A stretch of DNA of 6,106 nt. It comes from Gammaproteobacteria bacterium (GTDB lineage Bacteria > Pseudomonadota > Gammaproteobacteria > SZUA-21). Of the stretch, positions 5,916 through 6,106 are shown one piece after another. Position 1 is the stretch's first letter, and each line of letters opens with the position of its first letter. The translations under genes were made by a program, and so were the position numbers. The stretch covers positions 1 through 6,106 of the forward strand of contig JALUUZ010000540.1 of assembly GCA_027021095.1 (NCBI GenBank), read 5' to 3'. The notes under the pieces are model-generated. The model made no database searches. It saw only the letters and a program-made list of their open reading frames with translations, and had not been told where the DNA came from.

Positions 5916-6106
5916 GGCCTGCCAGGGTATCGGGGCTTATCCTCATTACCCCGGCGCCGGACCAGCTGAACAGTGACGGATCATACATCGCTTCGGCACG
6001 GATCTCCGGCACGGCAAACCTGCCGGCCGTCACGGCCCGAGTCAGGTAGTAAAATTTACCCGGCCGCGGTGACGCGGTGGCAAACACTACCATCCGGTCG
6101 TCACGG
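5902..6106 (-). CDS. Alpha-2-macroglobulin-like protein, C-terminal 67 residues (cut by window edge)
   Basis: The frame enters from the right edge as RDDRMVVFATASPRPGKF and ends ISPDTLAGRSGR. The stretch YYLTRAVTAGRFAVPEIRAE and the following AMYDPSL match the conserved end of bacterial alpha-2-macroglobulins of the YfhM type, where the receptor-binding-like domain ends in R-A-V-T-x-G-x-F-x-x-P and E-A-M-Y-D-P. These proteins are large periplasmic lipoproteins that trap proteases through a thioester; the thioester motif and lipobox lie outside the window and cannot be checked. An ATG at 6093 is an internal Met, not the start, since the frame is open to the edge and the residues before it (RDDR) also fit the family. 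Position directly before pbpC is the known arrangement in many proteobacteria. Confidence 0.88.
   Translation of the reverse strand, partial: RDDRMVVFATASPRPGKFYYLTRAVTAGRFAVPEIRAEAMYDPSLFSWSGAGVMRISPDTLAGRSGR

Overview
The window looks like chromosomal DNA from a GC-rich gammaproteobacterium. The visible GlyA, PbpC and alpha-2-macroglobulin sequences resemble their gammaproteobacterial counterparts (Escherichia, Pseudomonas). No transposase, integrase, tRNA, rRNA, CRISPR array or phage gene was found, and base composition shows no obvious island. The genus cannot be set from this sequence.

Layout from left to right. The 5' two thirds of glyA (serine hydroxymethyltransferase) lies on the minus strand at 1-685 and runs off the left edge just before its PLP lysine. 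A 256-bp divergent intergenic region (686-941) holds a perfect 17-bp dyad and a good sigma70-type promoter. It is followed by a plus-strand gene (942-2186) for a two-part protein, an N-terminal DUF1266-like domain and C-terminal TPR repeats. That gene converges on, and overlaps by 18 bp, a minus-strand gene for an unrecognised seven-helix membrane protein (2169-2891). Upstream of it on the minus strand come a small Rid (YjgF/YER057c/UK114) family protein (2976-3386), then pbpC for penicillin-binding protein 1C (3539-5905). At the right edge is the 3' end of the alpha-2-macroglobulin-like gene that usually precedes pbpC (5902-6106).

How the genes relate. The alpha-2-macroglobulin and pbpC genes overlap by four bases (GTGA) and are the one clear functional pair: a periplasmic protease trap and a peptidoglycan synthase, known in other bacteria as a defence and repair module. 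The Rid gene (152 bp after pbpC) and the membrane-protein gene (84 bp after rid) point the same way, but each has its own ribosome binding site and a possible promoter, so they need not share the pbpC transcript. glyA and the DUF1266-TPR gene are divergent and may share regulatory DNA. No intrinsic terminator with a stem and U-tract was seen.

Most of the window is ordinary housekeeping or envelope genes. The less described parts are the DUF1266-TPR protein, the orphan seven-helix membrane protein, the Rid protein lacking the catalytic arginine, and the dyads in the glyA divergent region. No convincing new multi-gene system was found.
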